Below the pieces are notes generated by a model. That model did not search any database, was not told the DNA's origin, and saw only the letters and a list, made by a program, of their open reading frames with translations. Positions 43,862 through 51,773 of a DNA stretch of 55,600 nt are shown here, piece by piece. Each line of letters starts with the position of its first letter. The stretch's first letter is position 1. Origin of the DNA: Bacteroidota bacterium (GTDB lineage: Bacteria > Bacteroidota > Bacteroidia > Bacteroidales > Cfx3-03); the NCBI GenBank assembly GCA_013390605.1, contig JACAUB010000001.1:944644-1000243 (forward strand), written 5' to 3'. Position numbers and translations under genes: made by a program.

Positions 43862-45304
43862 ATGAAATCAAATATTAAAATCGTAGCAATATTACTTACA
43901 ATGATTACATCATTTGTCGTAATGCCAAAACAAGTATCTGCACAACAAGCAGGTGTGAGTTTTCAGGTTTTCTATGATCAATTAAGCCCTTATGGTCAAT
44001 GGGTAGACTATCCTAATTATGGTTACGTTTGGATTCCTGATGTCGGAACAGAATTTGTTCCTTATTCAACGGCTGGCCATTGGATATTAACCGATGATGG
44101 TTGGACATGGGTGTCTGATTATGATTGGGGATGGGCTCCTTTTCATTATGGTCGTTGGGATTATGATAATAATTATGGCTGGTTCTGGGTTCCTGATACC
44201 ATATGGGGGCCTTCATGGGTTAACTGGCGAAGTGCCGAAGGCTATTATGGCTGGTCACCCATGCGTCCTGGTATAAGTCTTAGTATTAGTTTTGGAAATA
44301 ATTATGATAGGCGTAATGATCATTGGACTTTTGTAAGAGACAGAGATTTTGATCGTCCCGATATTAATCGCTATTATATCAACCATTTTGATCACGATCA
44401 GATTATTAGAAACTCCACAGTGATTAATCAAACATATTTTGATAACAGTAGGCATACAACATATGTTTATGGCCCTAAAAGAGAAGACGTACAAAGGTTT
44501 TCAGGCAGAAGTATTCGTCCTGTTTCTATACAGGAAAACAATAAACCAGGACAATCTGTAAATAATGGACAATTACGGATCTACAGGCCAGATATAAAGA
44601 AAAACAATGATAGGGATCAGAAACCAGTTCCATCTAGATTGATTGATTTGAAGGATGTTAAACACCCTTCAGGAAGAAATGGATCAGATCAACCACGAAA
44701 TAACAATCCCTCCAATAATAACATCCGTGTGCAACAGCCGAATACTGTAATACCGCAGAATAATATTAATGTTGTCAGGCCTGTTCAACCACAAAATACA
44801 AATCCTACTCAAGATAATAGAAGAGTTCAGCAACCAAGATTCGTACAACCACAGAATAACAATAATAATGTTGTCCGACCTGTTCAACCTCAAAATACAA
44901 ATCCTACTCAAGATAATAGAAGAGTTCAGCAACCAAGATTCGTACAACCACAGAATAACAATAATAATGTTGCCCGACCTGTTCAACCACAAAATGCAAA
45001 TCCTACTCAAGATAATAGAAGAGTTCAGCAACCACGATCAGTGCAGCCACAGAATAGTAATAATAATGTTGTCCGACCTGCTCAACCTCAAAATGCAAAT
45101 CCTGTCCCAAATAATAACAGAGTTCAGCAACCTAGATCAGTGCAACCGCAGAATAATAACAACACTGTAAAGCCTTCACAGCCTCAACGTGTAAATCAAC
45201 CTCAAAATAATAAAAGAGAACAACAACCGAAAACGGTAGGACCATCAAACAATAACAGAAAGGAACAACTAAAAGCACCCAAAAAAGAAGAAGAAAAAAA
45301 GTGA
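43862..45304 (+). CDS. DUF6600 domain secreted protein, Gln/Pro/Asn-rich repeat tail (copy 2)
   Basis: 480 residues. Signal peptide to about 28, then DUF6600 Trp/Tyr-rich repeats (YGQWVDYPNYGYVWIP, WTWVSDYDWGWAPFHYGRWD, WFWVPDTIWGPSWVNW, YYGWSPMRPG). The C-terminal half is low complexity with four 33-residue repeats (VVRPVQPQNTNPTQDNRR and RVQQPRFVQPQNNNNN as joined halves). Paralogue of the gene at 12266, but this one carries the stress promoter. Secreted or surface-exposed; function unknown. A terminator follows. Confidence 0.87.
   Translation: MKSNIKIVAILLTMITSFVVMPKQVSAQQAGVSFQVFYDQLSPYGQWVDYPNYGYVWIPDVGTEFVPYSTAGHWILTDDGWTWVSDYDWGWAPFHYGRWDYDNNYGWFWVPDTIWGPSWVNWRSAEGYYGWSPMRPGISLSISFGNNYDRRNDHWTFVRDRDFDRPDINRYYINHFDHDQIIRNSTVINQTYFDNSRHTTYVYGPKREDVQRFSGRSIRPVSIQENNKPGQSVNNGQLRIYRPDIKKNNDRDQKPVPSRLIDLKDVKHPSGRNGSDQPRNNNPSNNNIRVQQPNTVIPQNNINVVRPVQPQNTNPTQDNRRVQQPRFVQPQNNNNNVVRPVQPQNTNPTQDNRRVQQPRFVQPQNNNNNVARPVQPQNANPTQDNRRVQQPRSVQPQNSNNNVVRPAQPQNANPVPNNNRVQQPRSVQPQNNNNTVKPSQPQRVNQPQNNKREQQPKTVGPSNNNRKEQLKAPKKEEEKK
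44771..45166 (+). repeat. Four 99-bp tandem repeats in DUF6600 copy 2
   Basis: Units start at 44771, 44870, 44969 and 45068. Units 1 and 2 are nearly identical at the DNA level, while units 3 and 4 have diverged. They encode 33-residue Gln/Pro/Asn-rich repeats; 99 bp keeps the frame, so copy number can change freely. Confidence 0.88.
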
Positions 45305-45352
45305 AAGATTAACTATATTATCTTAAATTAAGAAGTTTATACGTTTTTAGAC

Positions 45353-45390
45353 AACCCGAAAAATGAATATTTGTTTTCATTTTTCGGGTT
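45353..45390 (+). terminator. Intrinsic terminator after DUF6600 copy 2
   Basis: 15-bp perfect stem AACCCGAAAAATGAA (45353-45367) with TTCATTTTTCGGGTT (45376-45390), loop of 8 nt. Confidence 0.88.
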
Positions 45391-45608
45391 CTATTAGTTG
45401 ATTTTTGATTACGGAAAATCTAATTTTACAAGAGATTCTATTCTTAAATGATATTGTTCGAATCTGTTAAATTCACCTCCTGCGGGAAATCTAATCTAAG
45501 AGAAACTTCTAATTGCCATTCTTCAATTTATGTTCAATGATGATAGATTCATCGCGATATAACAGTCATTTTATTTTTTAATCTTCCTTTTTACTTTCTA
45601 TTCTGATT

Positions 45609-45679
45609 CTAACCAAAGCCTAATGCTATATTAGGCGTTGATTAGGGTTAGATTAGGATATGATTAGGGTCAGATTAGG
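45609..45679. repeat. GATTAGG array on an 11-bp pitch
   Basis: ATTAGG occurs five times at exactly 11-bp steps (in units starting 45629, 45640, 45651, 45662 and 45673). Reverse words CCTAAT (45619-45624) and a decayed CTAACC (45609-45614) precede it. Same design as the TCCATA array near 14062 (five direct words plus two or three reversed words, 11-bp pitch) but with a different word. Both follow a DUF6600 gene. Confidence 0.8.
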
Positions 45680-45944
45680 ATTAGACCATCAGTATCGGTT
45701 CATTATCAGGTTGTCATATGCTAATAAAGGTTACTTCTTTTTATTTATAATCCTGACCAAAGTTTGCAGATACTAATTTAGTCGGGTAAGGAAGAGCCAG
45801 AGAATAAGTGACGGTTTGAGAAGCTGAGAAAGTCGCTTATTGATCGATTTTCACAAAAATAGAATATTTTTTCTTTTAAAGTCCTTCAGAGCATGTTTTT
45901 CTTTTTGATAGCTTCATGATTATAAATATCTGAAATATTAAAAA

Positions 45945-46011
45945 TATGTGAATTTTATAAAATTGTTATATAATTATGTAATAGTTTTACAAAAATGGCA
46001 ACCTATCTTTA
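45945..46011 (+). promoter_or_regulatory. Stress promoter module, copy 9 (degenerate first box)
   Basis: TATGTGAATT from 45945, first box reads TTATAAA (45955-45961) and is degenerate. The second is ATGTAAT (45976-45982), with 25 bp to TTTA 46008-46011 (TATCTTTA). Geometry is conserved although the first box is lost. It heads the second csbD gene. Confidence 0.7.
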
Positions 46012-46072
46012 CTTAAGACTAATTCAATGATGATTCTTTTATGGATGAATATAACCTTATAAATCTAATGAC

Positions 46073-46258
46073 ATGAGCATTTTTAATATTAATGAAAATT
46101 GTAATGAATTAAAGACAAAGTTTCGCCAACAATACCCAAATGTATCTGAAGAAGATTTAGCATGTGGCGATGGCAAGCATGAAGAAATGCTTGATATTAT
46201 TCAACAAAAAATCGGGAAAACCCGCGAAGAGTTGCATATGATAATTTATAATCTATAA
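46073..46258 (+). CDS. CsbD-family stress protein (copy 2, divergent)
   Basis: 61 residues. Less typical than copy 1 at 19218, but the pattern is kept: LKTKFRQQYPNVSEEDLACG, then a C-terminal segment IGKTREELHMIIYNL close to the CsbD end ([12 protein letters not shown]). Small helical cytoplasmic protein. It is monocistronic between promoter copies 9 and 10. Confidence 0.75.
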   Translation: MSIFNINENCNELKTKFRQQYPNVSEEDLACGDGKHEEMLDIIQQKIGKTREELHMIIYNL

Positions 46259-46279
46259 CCTATAAGTTCTTACAGAAAA

Positions 46280-46346
46280 TGTGTGAATAATGTAATTCTT
46301 TTCTAAAGTTATGTAACATATTAGACAATGTGTAATTGTAGATTTA
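46280..46346 (+). promoter_or_regulatory. Stress promoter module, copy 10
   Basis: TGTGTGAATA from 46280, boxes ATGTAAT 46290-46296 and ATGTAAC 46311-46317 (21 bp), 25 bp to TTTA 46343-46346 (TAGATTTA). It heads dps and bfr. Confidence 0.87.
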
Positions 46347-46390
46347 TGTTGAAATTTTTAATCTAAATAAATAAAAGTAATCTAAAAATA

Positions 46391-46864
46391 ATGAAACCAA
46401 CTATTGGAATCTCTGATCGCGGAATAGAAGAAATTACTACTTTTCTTAATACACTTTTAGCTGATGAATACGTGCTTTATACCAAAACACGAAATGCACA
46501 CTGGAACGTAAACGGAACAAATTTTCACGAGCTGCATACTTTCTTTGGAGACCAGTATGAAGCCTTAGGTGGGATGACTGATGAAATTGCTGAACGGATA
46601 CGTTCACTTGGTCATTTTGCTTTAGGTTCTCTGAAAGATTTCCTAAGTATTACACATATGGGTGAAGAAAAACACGACTTCAGTAATTCTACACAAATTA
46701 TTCAAACATTAGTGCAAGACCACGAAACGATCATTCGCATCATTCGAAATGATATTACTCCTCTTTCCGATAAATATGAAGATTTTGGTACAGCTGATTT
46801 TGTTACAGGGTTGATGAAACAACATGAGAAAATGACCTGGATGCTTAGGGCATTTTTAAATTAA
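46391..46864 (+). CDS. dps: Dps-family DNA-binding ferritin
   Basis: 157 residues forming a four-helix ferritin-like fold. The ferroxidase ligands at the dimer interface are visible: the His in KTRNAHWNVNG, and Asp/Glu in FGDQYEALGGMTDEIAERI. The dodecamer oxidises and stores iron using H2O2 and protects DNA. The N-terminus is short, without a Lys-rich DNA-binding tail. Co-transcribed with bfr, which starts 60 bp later. Confidence 0.95.
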   Translation: MKPTIGISDRGIEEITTFLNTLLADEYVLYTKTRNAHWNVNGTNFHELHTFFGDQYEALGGMTDEIAERIRSLGHFALGSLKDFLSITHMGEEKHDFSNSTQIIQTLVQDHETIIRIIRNDITPLSDKYEDFGTADFVTGLMKQHEKMTWMLRAFLN

Positions 46865-46924
46865 CCTGATTCTATTCCTATGAATGAGTTAAATAGTAAT
46901 TATTAAATTTAAAAAAGCACAACG

Positions 46925-47398
46925 ATGAAAGGAAATGCAAAATTAATTACAGTCTTAAATTCGCTTTTGGCAGATGAACTCACAGCAATAAACCAGTATA
47001 TGGTACATTCTGAAATGTGTGAAAATTGGGGTTACGTTAAACTTCACATGGCGATTAGAAGTCAAGCAATGGATGAAATGCATCACGCTGAGTGGCTTAT
47101 TGAGCGTATTATCTTTTTTGAAGGAGCTCCAACTGTATCCAAACTTAATTCGATAAAGATTGGCAAAAATGTTTCAGAAATGATCCGTAACGATAATGGA
47201 GATGAACTTGATGCAATACAAGCATATAATGCTGCAATTAAGCTCGCTCGCGAGGTTGATGATCAAGGCACTGTAGACCTACTAGCCAAAATACTTAAAA
47301 TGGAAGAGGGTCATGTTGATTGGGCTGAAATACAACGAGCACAGATTGATCAAATGGGGATGGAAAACTACCTTGTTAATCAAACTATAGGTAATTAA
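46925..47398 (+). CDS. bfr: Bacterioferritin
   Basis: 157 residues. All di-iron centre residues are in the E. coli positions: Glu18, Glu51, His54, Glu94, Glu127 and His130. The heme ligand Met52 is present in MDEMHHAEWLIERI. A 24-mer iron-storage heme protein of the cytoplasm. It shares a unit with dps. Downstream comes a candidate structured RNA. Confidence 0.96.
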   Translation: MKGNAKLITVLNSLLADELTAINQYMVHSEMCENWGYVKLHMAIRSQAMDEMHHAEWLIERIIFFEGAPTVSKLNSIKIGKNVSEMIRNDNGDELDAIQAYNAAIKLAREVDDQGTVDLLAKILKMEEGHVDWAEIQRAQIDQMGMENYLVNQTIGN

Positions 47399-47440
47399 AA
47401 TTTATTTATTACCGTTTTACTGAATTGATTTTCAGAGATT

Positions 47441-47448
47441 TATCTTTG
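47441..47448 (+). promoter_or_regulatory. Possible promoter -7 element before the RNA candidate
   Basis: TATCTTTG is a full match to the -7 pattern. A start near 47455 would precede the folded RNA. No clear -33 TTTG at the right spacing. It lies inside an inverted repeat (TGATTTTCA at 47426-47434 with TGAAAATCA at 47447-47455) that could equally be the end of the bfr transcript. Confidence 0.35.
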
Positions 47449-47542
47449 AAAATCATTTCGCATAAATGAACTGTACAAAATAAAATTGGTTTTAACAAAA
47501 AGACAGAAGTATTTGTTGGTTAGTAATATACTGTTATTAAAT

Positions 47543-47727
47543 AGCGAAAATCTTTTGGAATTCTTGTTTAGCGGAGTTTTTATCGGTTTGTTAGATTGGC
47601 TAAACGGCATCAGGAACATGGAAATTTTCCAATCTTCCTTCCATGACCAACGAATAGGTACACGAGCCTGTTCCCCGTTAATCGGTTCTTGAAAAAAACG
47701 CTCGCTAGACAGATTTCCTTTTTCGCT
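47543..47727 (+). ncRNA. Structured RNA candidate, 6S-RNA-like
   Basis: A 185-nt stretch folds on itself as one long interrupted hairpin. Closing pairs are AGCGAAAA (47543) with TTTTTCGCT (to 47727); GGAA with TTCC; UGUUUAGCG (47565-47573) with CGCUAGACA (47703-47711); and GUUUUU (47576-47581) with AAAAAC (47694-47699). An asymmetric open region follows, then AACGG/CCGUU, GGAACA (47613-47618) with UGUUCC (47669-47674), and a terminal CAUGGAA/UUCCAUG hairpin. Size and shape (closed ends, central bubble) fit 6S RNA, which sequesters RNA polymerase. An intrinsic terminator follows 10 nt later. Open frames on both strands here are not convincing as proteins. The name 6S is an inference from fold only. 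Confidence 0.5.
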
Positions 47728-47737
47728 AAGCGTATAT

Positions 47738-47772
47738 ATAAGTCGCATTTTAGCGATGCGACTTATTTTTTT
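47738..47772 (+). terminator. Intrinsic terminator after the RNA candidate
   Basis: 11-bp stem ATAAGTCGCAT (47738-47748) with ATGCGACTTAT (47756-47766), loop TTTAGCG, followed by a run of T. It ends a plus-strand transcript that contains no credible protein after bfr. Confidence 0.93.
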
Positions 47773-47812
47773 ACACCTTTACTCAAACATCCTTATGTTT
47801 TAGATAGGAAAA

Positions 47813-47879
47813 TGTGTGAATGATGTAACTTTTTTTTAAAATTATGAAACACTTATGCAGTATAGGTGCCTTAATTTCG
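47813..47879 (+). promoter_or_regulatory. Stress promoter module, copy 11
   Basis: TGTGTGAATGATGTAAC from 47813, second box ATGAAAC (47844-47850), 25 bp to TTCG 47876-47879 (TAATTTCG). Spacing conserved, -7 element with one mismatch. It heads the acidic protein and the permease-like gene. Confidence 0.8.
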
Positions 47880-47900
47880 TGCTTTCAAAACTCTTGATAT

Positions 47901-48260
47901 ATGAAAGATAAAAATAATAACTCGAACTTGCCTACAGAAGGGGCAGAAAGAGAAGATGACGATAATCTTCAGGGTTATCCATTGTACACAGAGAGTGAAG
48001 ACATTTACAGTAAATTCCAAAAAGAAGGTGATATTAATCCTGAGGATATTTCCAAAATAAAAGATCTGAATGAAAACAATGAAGTTGGAAGAAACAATGA
48101 AGAAAATTCTCGTAACAATATTTCAGGCAGCGGCTTAGATGTTCCGGGGTCTGAACTGGATGATATACAGGAAAATATTGGAAGCGAAGATGAAGAGAAT
48201 AATTATTACAGCTTAAGTGACGATGATCATGATAATTTGGATGAAGATAAAGGAGAATGA
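47901..48260 (+). CDS. Acidic hypothetical protein
   Basis: 119 residues, very rich in Asp, Glu and Asn. The first half holds YPLYTESEDIYSKFQKEGDI NPEDI-type sequence; the second has LDVPGSELDDIQENIGSEDE ENNYYSLSDDD. I recognise this pattern from Bacteroidota hypothetical proteins found with stress genes but know no function. Probably cytoplasmic and intrinsically disordered. Its TGA overlaps the start of the next gene (ATGA), so the two are translationally coupled. Confidence 0.75.
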   Translation: MKDKNNNSNLPTEGAEREDDDNLQGYPLYTESEDIYSKFQKEGDINPEDISKIKDLNENNEVGRNNEENSRNNISGSGLDVPGSELDDIQENIGSEDEENNYYSLSDDDHDNLDEDKGE

Positions 48261-48652
48261 AAACAGTATATAGACATATTGAAAGGAATTTCGAGAAAAT
48301 AGCCTCTTTTGCTATTGTTTTACTCGGCAATTCAATCACCTTTATTTTTGCATTGTGCACAGTAATATTTTGGTTGAGTAACAAACGTTTTTATACAGAG
48401 GATATTCATTATGTCATTGGTGATCTGTTACTTGGTGTTGCTTTTTTAAGTTTGTTTATTATCCAAAAATCATTTAACCGGTTTTCGGGCTCCATTCATT
48501 TGAAGGTGAACGAATTGATATCATCACATGAGTTGGCCAGTAATGCTGTTATCAATGCGGAGATAAAAACAGAACAAGAGATAATCATTCTTTCGAAGGA
48601 GTATGCAGAACTGGCAGAGTTGGCAAAAGAAGGAAAAGAAGAACAGATTTAG
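48257..48652 (+). CDS. Low-affinity iron permease-like membrane protein
   Basis: 131 residues. Two membrane segments (about 15-40 and 55-75) and a C-terminal helical tail. It aligns with the small bacterial members of the low-affinity iron permease family (FIIQKSFNRFSGSIHLKVNE, LISSHELASNAVI). A transport role is known only for the fungal Fet4 namesake; for bacterial short forms it is unproved. With dps and bfr close by, an iron connection is plausible. Confidence 0.8.
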   Translation: MKTVYRHIERNFEKIASFAIVLLGNSITFIFALCTVIFWLSNKRFYTEDIHYVIGDLLLGVAFLSLFIIQKSFNRFSGSIHLKVNELISSHELASNAVINAEIKTEQEIIILSKEYAELAELAKEGKEEQI

Positions 48653-48713
48653 AATTGCTAAATACCATTGCTGAGATTATTGTTCCAAATAGTGAATGTC
48701 TATCGATTGAAAT

Positions 48714-48780
48714 AGTGTGAATTATGTAATTATTAGCTATAATTATGTAATCTTTTTATGAGCTAAATGAACCATCTTTA
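48714..48780 (+). promoter_or_regulatory. Stress promoter module, copy 12
   Basis: AGTGTGAATT from 48714, boxes ATGTAAT at 48724 and 48745 (21 bp), 25 bp to TTTA 48777-48780 (CATCTTTA). It heads the second hybrid kinase. Confidence 0.82.
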
Positions 48781-48812
48781 TACTTGAAGAAATATTCTAA
48801 AATTAAAGAATC

Positions 48813-51638
48813 ATGAGTGCTATAGATTTTCAAAATTCCGAGAAGAAATTCCCCAAAAAACAAACTAAACCGAATGTTCTTAAAGCGCTAATTGCATCGG
48901 ACGTTCTATATCGTAGATTTTTTGAAACATCGAAAGAAGGAATTCTTATTATGGATGCAGAAACCGGAGAAATTGTTGAGATAAACCCATTTTTAATTGA
49001 TCTATTAGGCTTTGTTAAAAAAAGAATTATTGGAAAAATAATCTGGGAGATTGGATGCTTCAAAAATATAGTTGCAGATCAGAATGGTTTCTTTGATTTA
49101 CAAAAAAATGGAACAATACGTAATGATGATTTACTGCTTATTACGGATAAAGACCAACCGATTCATGTTGAATTAATAAGTAATACCTTTTTAGTAAATA
49201 AAAAAAAGGTAATTCAATGGAATATCCGGGATATTACCAAACGCAAGCAGGATGAGACGGAACGTCTCATTTATGAAGCACGCATGCACACGCTTGTTCA
49301 AGCTATACCTGACTTAATTTGGCTGAAGGATAAGGACGGTGTATATCTTTCGTGCAACATAATGTTTGAAAGATATTTTGGTGCCAAAGAAGCTGAAATC
49401 ATTGGAAAAACTGATTACGACTTTTTAGATCGCGGAATGGCCGACTCTTTTCGAGAACATGATATTAAGGCTATGAATGCAGGAAAGCCTACTTCCAATG
49501 TAGAATGGGTCACTTTTTCAGATGATGGACATCGCGCATTTCTGGATACGATCAAGACGCCTATGTTCGATGCTAATGGATTCTTAATAGGTGTGCTTGG
49601 TGTTGGACGCGACTTTACTGCTTTCAATTTAGGAAGAGAAAAAGAACTTCAAGCAAACGTAAGAGATATTACAATAAAAGAACAAGAATTAATTGTTGTT
49701 AAAAAGCAACTTGTTTTTCAAAATGAAGAGAAAGAAAATCGTGCGGCAGAGTTAATTATTGCAAATAAAGAGCTTGCATTTCAAGACGAAGAGAAAGAAA
49801 ATAGAGCAGCTGAGTTAATCATTGCTGACGAAGAGCTCGCATTTCAAAATGAAGAGAAAGAAAATAGAGCAGCAGAGTTAATTATCGCCAACAAAGAACT
49901 TGCCTTTCAAAATAAGGAGAAAGAAAATAGAGCAGCTGAGTTAATCATTGCAGATGAAGAGCTTGCCTTTCAAAACGAAGAGAAAGAAAATAGAGCAGCC
50001 GAATTAATTATTGCCAATAAAGAATTGGTCTTTCAGAACGAAGAGAAAGAAAAACGAGCAGCCGAGTTGATTATTGCAAATACAGAGCTAGCCTTCCAGA
50101 ACGAAGAGAAAGAAAATAGAGCAGCGGAATTAATCATTGCTAACTCGGAACTAGCCTTCCAAAACGAGGAGAAGGAAAATCGTGCGGCAGAGTTAATCAT
50201 TGCGAATAAAGAACTGGTCTTTCAGAATGAAGAGAAAGAAAAACGAGCAGCCGAATTAATTATTGCAAATACAGAGCTAGCCTTCCAAAACGAAGAGAAA
50301 GAAAATCGTGCGGCAGAATTAATCATTGCAAACAAAGAACTGGCCTTTCAAAACAAAGAGAAAGAGAAACGAGCAGCCGAATTAATTATTGCCAACAAAG
50401 AACTGGTTTTTCAAAACGATGAAAAGGAAAAAAGAGCAGCTGAACTGAGTATTGCTAACAGCGAACTAATATTTCAAAACAAAGAGAAAGAAAAACGGGC
50501 AGCTGAGTTGATTATAGCGAAAGAGAATGCCGAAGAAAGTGATAAATTAAAAACAGCATTTCTTCAGAATATGTCGCATGAAATACGTACACCACTGAAC
50601 GGGATTATTGGTTTTTCTTCGTTGTTAAATGATGAAGATATTAACAAAGAGGAGATTAAAGAATTTACAACAATAATAATACAAAGTGGGAAACGCCTTA
50701 TTGAAATTGTTAATAATGTTCTGGATATATCCAAAATACAAACAGGTCAGATTGAAATTAAACGAACCCCTATATTAATTAATAGTATATTCTTGGATTT
50801 ATTCACATTCTTTTCTCCAATAACCAATGCTAAGAATATTAGATTAAGTTTTCATAATTATAATGATGAATCTAGAACGATATATTCAGATGAAACGAAA
50901 CTGAATCAGATTCTTACGAATTTAATAAATAATGCTGTGAAATTTACAAAATCAGGAAATATAGATTATGGCTTTGAGATTAAAGATGATTTTATACAAT
51001 TTTATGTAAAAGACACAGGTATTGGAATTGAAGAGGAGTTACACGATAGAATTTTTGATAGGTTCATTCAAGCAGAACAAACAATGACTAAAAATTATGA
51101 AGGTGCAGGTCTTGGGCTTGCTATTTCAAAAGGATTAGTAGAGTTATTGGGTGGAAAAATATGGGTAAAATCGGATATCAATAAAGGTACAACATTTTTC
51201 TTCACATTACCCTATAAGCTTGTTAAGGTAGGATCTCAAAGACAGATGAATCATATTGATGTTCCTGTTAAACAAGCCCATGGAAAAGTTCTTGTAGCTG
51301 AAGACGATTGGACAAGTTTCAGATATCTTAATCGAATTTTGTCAAAATCTGACATTACCGTAATTCATGTCGAAAATGGAGCACAAGCAGTAGAAAAAGT
51401 AAAAACAACACCCGATATTGATTTAATAATGATGGATATAAGAATGCCTGTAATGGATGGAATTGAAGCAACAAAGTTAATAAAACAGATACGACCGGAT
51501 TTGCCTATTATAGCGCAAACAGCTTATGCTTTTGAAGATGAAAAAAATAAAATTCTATCAATTGGCTGTGATGAATATTTGGCAAAACCATTGGAATATG
51601 ATAAATTAAATGCACTACTAAGTAAATATTTACAATGA
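48813..51638 (+). CDS. PAS-PAS hybrid histidine kinase with 13-repeat coiled-coil linker
   Basis: 941 residues, no membrane segments. Two PAS domains (about 32-140 and 155-275; RFFETSKEGILIMDAETGEI, IPDLIWLKDKDGVYLSCNIM). Residues 295-567 are thirteen 21-residue repeats of the type ELAFQNEEKENRAAELIIAN. The HisKA acceptor lies in NMSHEIRTPLNGIIGF. The HATPase has LINNAVKFTKSGN, DTGIGIEEE and GAGLGLAISKGL. The C-terminal receiver has VLVAEDDWTSFRYL and LIMMDIRMPVMDGIEATKLI. The linker is three heptads per repeat, so any copy number keeps helix phase. The output partner is not adjacent. Confidence 0.93.
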   Translation: MSAIDFQNSEKKFPKKQTKPNVLKALIASDVLYRRFFETSKEGILIMDAETGEIVEINPFLIDLLGFVKKRIIGKIIWEIGCFKNIVADQNGFFDLQKNGTIRNDDLLLITDKDQPIHVELISNTFLVNKKKVIQWNIRDITKRKQDETERLIYEARMHTLVQAIPDLIWLKDKDGVYLSCNIMFERYFGAKEAEIIGKTDYDFLDRGMADSFREHDIKAMNAGKPTSNVEWVTFSDDGHRAFLDTIKTPMFDANGFLIGVLGVGRDFTAFNLGREKELQANVRDITIKEQELIVVKKQLVFQNEEKENRAAELIIANKELAFQDEEKENRAAELIIADEELAFQNEEKENRAAELIIANKELAFQNKEKENRAAELIIADEELAFQNEEKENRAAELIIANKELVFQNEEKEKRAAELIIANTELAFQNEEKENRAAELIIANSELAFQNEEKENRAAELIIANKELVFQNEEKEKRAAELIIANTELAFQNEEKENRAAELIIANKELAFQNKEKEKRAAELIIANKELVFQNDEKEKRAAELSIANSELIFQNKEKEKRAAELIIAKENAEESDKLKTAFLQNMSHEIRTPLNGIIGFSSLLNDEDINKEEIKEFTTIIIQSGKRLIEIVNNVLDISKIQTGQIEIKRTPILINSIFLDLFTFFSPITNAKNIRLSFHNYNDESRTIYSDETKLNQILTNLINNAVKFTKSGNIDYGFEIKDDFIQFYVKDTGIGIEEELHDRIFDRFIQAEQTMTKNYEGAGLGLAISKGLVELLGGKIWVKSDINKGTTFFFTLPYKLVKVGSQRQMNHIDVPVKQAHGKVLVAEDDWTSFRYLNRILSKSDITVIHVENGAQAVEKVKTTPDIDLIMMDIRMPVMDGIEATKLIKQIRPDLPIIAQTAYAFEDEKNKILSIGCDEYLAKPLEYDKLNALLSKYLQ
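49695..50513 (+). repeat. Thirteen 63-bp tandem repeats in the kinase linker
   Basis: Thirteen in-frame units encode 21-residue heptad blocks (consensus IANKELAFQNEEKENRAAEL). Sequence similarity is highest between units in the middle, including pairs that alternate ENR/EKR and NK/NT variants, showing block duplications. Copy number is likely to differ between strains. Confidence 0.92.
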
Positions 51639-51681
51639 ATTATTTATTTACCCTGGCTCAGATTAATAACCGAATGCTAAA

Positions 51682-51748
51682 TGTGTGAATATTGTAACTT
51701 ATTTCTAAAGTTATGTAACACTTCCAGAATCTAAGTGATCTAACTTTA
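51682..51748 (+). promoter_or_regulatory. Stress promoter module, copy 13
   Basis: TGTGTGAATA from 51682, boxes TTGTAAC 51692-51698 and ATGTAAC 51713-51719 (21 bp), 25 bp to TTTA 51745-51748 (TAACTTTA). Confidence 0.87.
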
Positions 51749-51773
51749 CCAATATAAAAAAACAAAGTAAATT

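Larger units (their letters stand above)
45305..46072. other. Intergenic region with terminator, 11-bp-pitch array and promoter copy 9
   Basis: 768 bp between DUF6600 copy 2 and the second CsbD gene. It contains a terminator (45353-45390), the repeat array (45609-45679) and promoter module copy 9 at the right end. No ORF or tRNA seen in the remainder. Confidence 0.6.

Noticed and set aside
44769..45170. 133-codon frame shifted within DUF6600 copy 2
   Set aside because: An out-of-frame reading of the 99-bp tandem repeats; the main frame has signal peptide and conserved domain.
47440..47748. Open frames on both strands (102 and 68 codons) over the RNA candidate
   Set aside because: They cover a self-complementary stretch ending in a terminator hairpin. 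The frames have no start context or domain features, so a structured RNA explains the sequence better.
49695..50513. 63-bp repeats as a CRISPR array
   Set aside because: They are contiguous in-frame coding repeats without spacers inside a kinase gene.
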